From JBFGCT01 sp041581055 (GTDB lineage: Bacteria > Actinomycetota > Acidimicrobiia > Acidimicrobiales > Ilumatobacteraceae), in assembly GCA_041581055.1 (NCBI GenBank), contig JBFGCT010000105.1:1-14034 (forward strand): a stretch of DNA of 14,034 bases. The letters run 5' to 3'. The position numbers and the translations under genes were made by a program. Every line of letters starts with the position of its first letter. Positions within the stretch are counted from its first letter, which is position 1. The notes below the pieces were generated by a model that searched no databases, had not been told where the DNA came from, and worked only from the letters and a program-made list of their open reading frames with translations. This document shows, one piece after another, positions 12,440-14,034 of this stretch.

Positions 12440-13879
12440 GCGGGGGGCGGGCGCCGGGTCGGGGGCCGAATCGGCGGGCGTGATGCCGCGGGTGGCGTCG
12501 ACGTCGCTGTCACGGATGAACCAGCTCACGGCGACCGCCGGAACCATCACGAGGCCGCAGACGAGGAACCCCCACTGGTAGGCGCCGAGGCGCTCGGCCG
12601 CCGGCGCCGAGTCGCCGCCGACCGTCGCCAGCCGGGCGGCGATCACCGTCGCCGCGATGGCGACACCCGACGCGTAGGAGATCTGGCGCTGGGTGTTGAA
12701 CAGCGACGTCGCCCGGCCGGTGTCGGCGTTCGACGTCGTCGCGTACACCGCGGTCTGGATCGAGACGAACACCATCCCGACCGCGAGTCCGCGGGCGAAC
12801 GACAGCCCGGCGATGAATCCGAGCGGGGTTGTGAGGCCGGCGGTGGCGTAGGCGCACGTCACGGTCGCGGTGATCGCAGTCCCGACGGCCATCAGGCGCC
12901 GCGGGCCGACCACGCGGTACAGCCGCCGACCGAGCAGGTTGGACACGAGGAACACGCCGAAGGCCTGCGGCGATTGGGCGAGGCCACTCTCGAACGCGCT
13001 GAACCCGCGCAGCGTCTGAAGGTAGAGCGGCAGGACGAAGATCAGGCCGAAGAAGCCCGCGTAGGCCATCGACGACGCGATGTTGATCGTTCGGAACAGG
13101 CGATCGCGGAACAGCCGGAGGACGAGCATCGGTTGCTCGACGCGCAGCTCGACGACGACGAGCGCGGCGAGCGCGGTCGCGCCGACGAGCCCGAACGCCA
13201 ACGTGCTCGGCGCCGCCCAGCCCCGCTCGGGCCCGATCGACAGCGCGTAGAGGAGCGACGACACCCCCGACGCCGACAACACGAACCCGGCGGCGTCGAA
13301 CCGCCCGGGATCGGCGTGCTTCTCCTCCCGCAGCCAGGCGACGGCGAGCATGATCGCGACGGCGCCGATCGGCCCGTTGATCAGGAAGATCCAGCGCCAC
13401 GACACCGTGTCGACGAGGATGCCGCCGAGCATCGGGCCGATCGCCGGTGCGACGACGGCGACGCTGAGCACGCCGACGGCGGCCTTGGCCCGATCGGCGA
13501 GCGGGAAGGCGCGGAACAGCATCGCGCTCCCGATCGGGACGAGCATCCCCCCGCCGACACCCTGGAGGACCCGGAACGCGATCAGCTGGGTCAGCGATTG
13601 GGCCGCGCCGCAGAGCAGCGACATCAGCACGAACACCGCCAGGGCCGAGACGAAGATCCGCTTGGCGCCGAACCGGTCGCCGAGCCAGCCGGCGGCCGGG
13701 ATCACGGCGGCCAACGCGAGCAGGTACCCGACGGCGACCCACTCGATGTCGGTCGAGGCGACGCCGAAGTCCTCGGCCAGCGTCGGGAGGGCGACGTTGA
13801 CCATCGTCCCGTCGATGACGGTCATGAACACGCCGATGATGTAGACGACCATGACGCGGTTGCGGTAGGTCGCGAACAC
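12434..13879 (-). CDS. MFS drug/metabolite exporter, DHA2 (14-TM, EmrB/QacA) family
   Basis: About 481 residues from the GTG at 13879. An integral membrane proton antiporter by family. TM1 carries the DHA2 signature FMTVIDGTMVNVALPTL, followed by DIEWVAVGYLLALAAVIPAAGWLGDRFGAKR (described in parts: TM2, then motif A GWLGDRFGAKR). Motif B is AFRVLQGVGGGMLVP and the antiporter motif C is APAIGPMLGGIL. Further helices include FGLIFVLPLYLQ and a final helix WGFLVCGLVMVPAVAVSWFI; the Pro/Asp-rich tail is cytoplasmic. The frame is open to 14029, but those extra 50 residues are Arg/Ser-rich and run across a perfect palindromic operator. GTG 13879 (preceded by AGG) or ATG 13852 is therefore the better start. 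The exported compound is unknown. Regulation by a LacI-type protein is suggested by the operator. Confidence 0.9.
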   Translation of the reverse strand: MFATYRNRVMVVYIIGVFMTVIDGTMVNVALPTLAEDFGVASTDIEWVAVGYLLALAAVIPAAGWLGDRFGAKRIFVSALAVFVLMSLLCGAAQSLTQLIAFRVLQGVGGGMLVPIGSAMLFRAFPLADRAKAAVGVLSVAVVAPAIGPMLGGILVDTVSWRWIFLINGPIGAVAIMLAVAWLREEKHADPGRFDAAGFVLSASGVSSLLYALSIGPERGWAAPSTLAFGLVGATALAALVVVELRVEQPMLVLRLFRDRLFRTINIASSMAYAGFFGLIFVLPLYLQTLRGFSAFESGLAQSPQAFGVFLVSNLLGRRLYRVVGPRRLMAVGTAITATVTCAYATAGLTTPLGFIAGLSFARGLAVGMVFVSIQTAVYATTSNADTGRATSLFNTQRQISYASGVAIAATVIAARLATVGGDSAPAAERLGAYQWGFLVCGLVMVPAVAVSWFIRDSDVDATRGITPADSAPDPAPAPRP

Positions 13880-13900
13880 GCTCCGGAACCTACTGCCGTG

Positions 13901-13918
13901 ACCGCAAACGTTTGCGGT
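13901..13918. promoter_or_regulatory. 18-bp perfect palindrome, LacI/PurR-type operator
   Basis: ACCGCAAACGTTTGCGGT is its own reverse complement. Its core GCAAACGTTTGC is the same as the core of the known PurR-type consensus, with the central CG typical of LacI/GalR-family operators. It lies 21 bp upstream of the exporter's GTG start at 13879, so binding there would repress transcription. No LacI-family gene is in the window. Confidence 0.7.
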
Positions 13919-13959
13919 GTTCCGCCGGCCGAGTTCGCCGCTCGCTGCGTTGCCGCTCC

Positions 13960-14034
13960 TCACCGCAGGGCAAGGCTGCGCAGTCGTCGCCGCGCCTTGC
14001 GACCGACGAACTCGACTCGACGTCGACACCCCGA
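13960..14034 (-). CDS. possible C-terminal end of a gene cut by the right edge
   Basis: On the minus strand, the frame beginning at the window edge stays open for 24 codons and stops with TGA at 13962-13960. The last residues read EFVGRKARRRLRSLALR, a basic tail. The reading is too short to identify and may be chance in GC-rich DNA. If real, it would precede the exporter gene in the same orientation, with 80 bp between them that hold the LacI-type palindrome. Confidence 0.2.
   Translation of the reverse strand, partial: SGCRRRVEFVGRKARRRLRSLALR

Noticed and set aside
1..14034. Biosynthetic cluster or defence island
   Set aside because: Methyltransferase, SDR, dioxygenase, thioesterase and exporter are present, but in opposite orientations with separate promoters and no core synthase; the NERD protein has no defence partner beside it.

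Overview
The window is very GC-rich (by eye about 70% or more), densely packed, and its proteins have an actinobacterial look: Ala/Arg/Asp-rich, GTG as well as ATG starts, few clear Shine-Dalgarno sites, a NERD protein of actinobacterial type, and several single-pass membrane-anchored orphan proteins. This fits a free-living high-GC actinobacterium, perhaps of the Acidimicrobiia/Ilumatobacter kind. That placement is inference; no rRNA or marker gene is present. I see twelve protein genes, no tRNA or rRNA, no transposase, no CRISPR and no phage genes.

Layout. Positions 1-212 are an in-register 16-bp tandem repeat array that runs off the left edge. Then follow, on +, a membrane-anchored orphan protein (236-1240) and a metal-dependent amidohydrolase (1256-2398). 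Next is a minus-strand proline/threonine-rich anchored protein with two DUF4352-like domains (2440-3813), divergent from a NERD-domain protein (3917-4543). A translationally coupled minus-strand pair, COMT-type O-methyltransferase then NTF2-like protein, occupies 5641-4551. A two-component system (OmpR-type regulator 5753-6430, histidine kinase 6427-7848) faces a secreted PepSY protein (8210-7890). A TesB-type acyl-CoA thioesterase (8400-9224) converges on an anchored orphan protein (10142-9243). A TauD-like dioxygenase (11105-10254) is divergent from a short-chain dehydrogenase (11269-12198). A 235-bp non-coding, repeat-rich block follows, and then a DHA2-type MFS exporter (13879-12434).

How the parts fit. 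The best functional unit is response regulator + sensor kinase + PepSY protein. GTCAG-type half-sites with an exact 11-bp period sit upstream of both the regulator gene (three copies) and the PepSY gene (two copies), in the same orientation relative to each gene. This suggests the regulator controls itself and the PepSY gene. The other genes look like ordinary accessory metabolism (amidohydrolase, thioesterase, dioxygenase, SDR, methyltransferase, exporter) and do not form an obvious pathway.

The most interesting signals are non-coding: the period-11 operator pair; a 25-bp palindrome (two 11-bp arms, 3-bp centre) upstream of tesB; an 18-bp perfect LacI/PurR-type palindrome upstream of the exporter, which also argues for a shorter exporter start; a twice-repeated nested palindrome between two convergent genes (12297-12420); and the 16-bp array at the left edge. 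I did not find a convincing new multi-gene defence or biosynthetic system.
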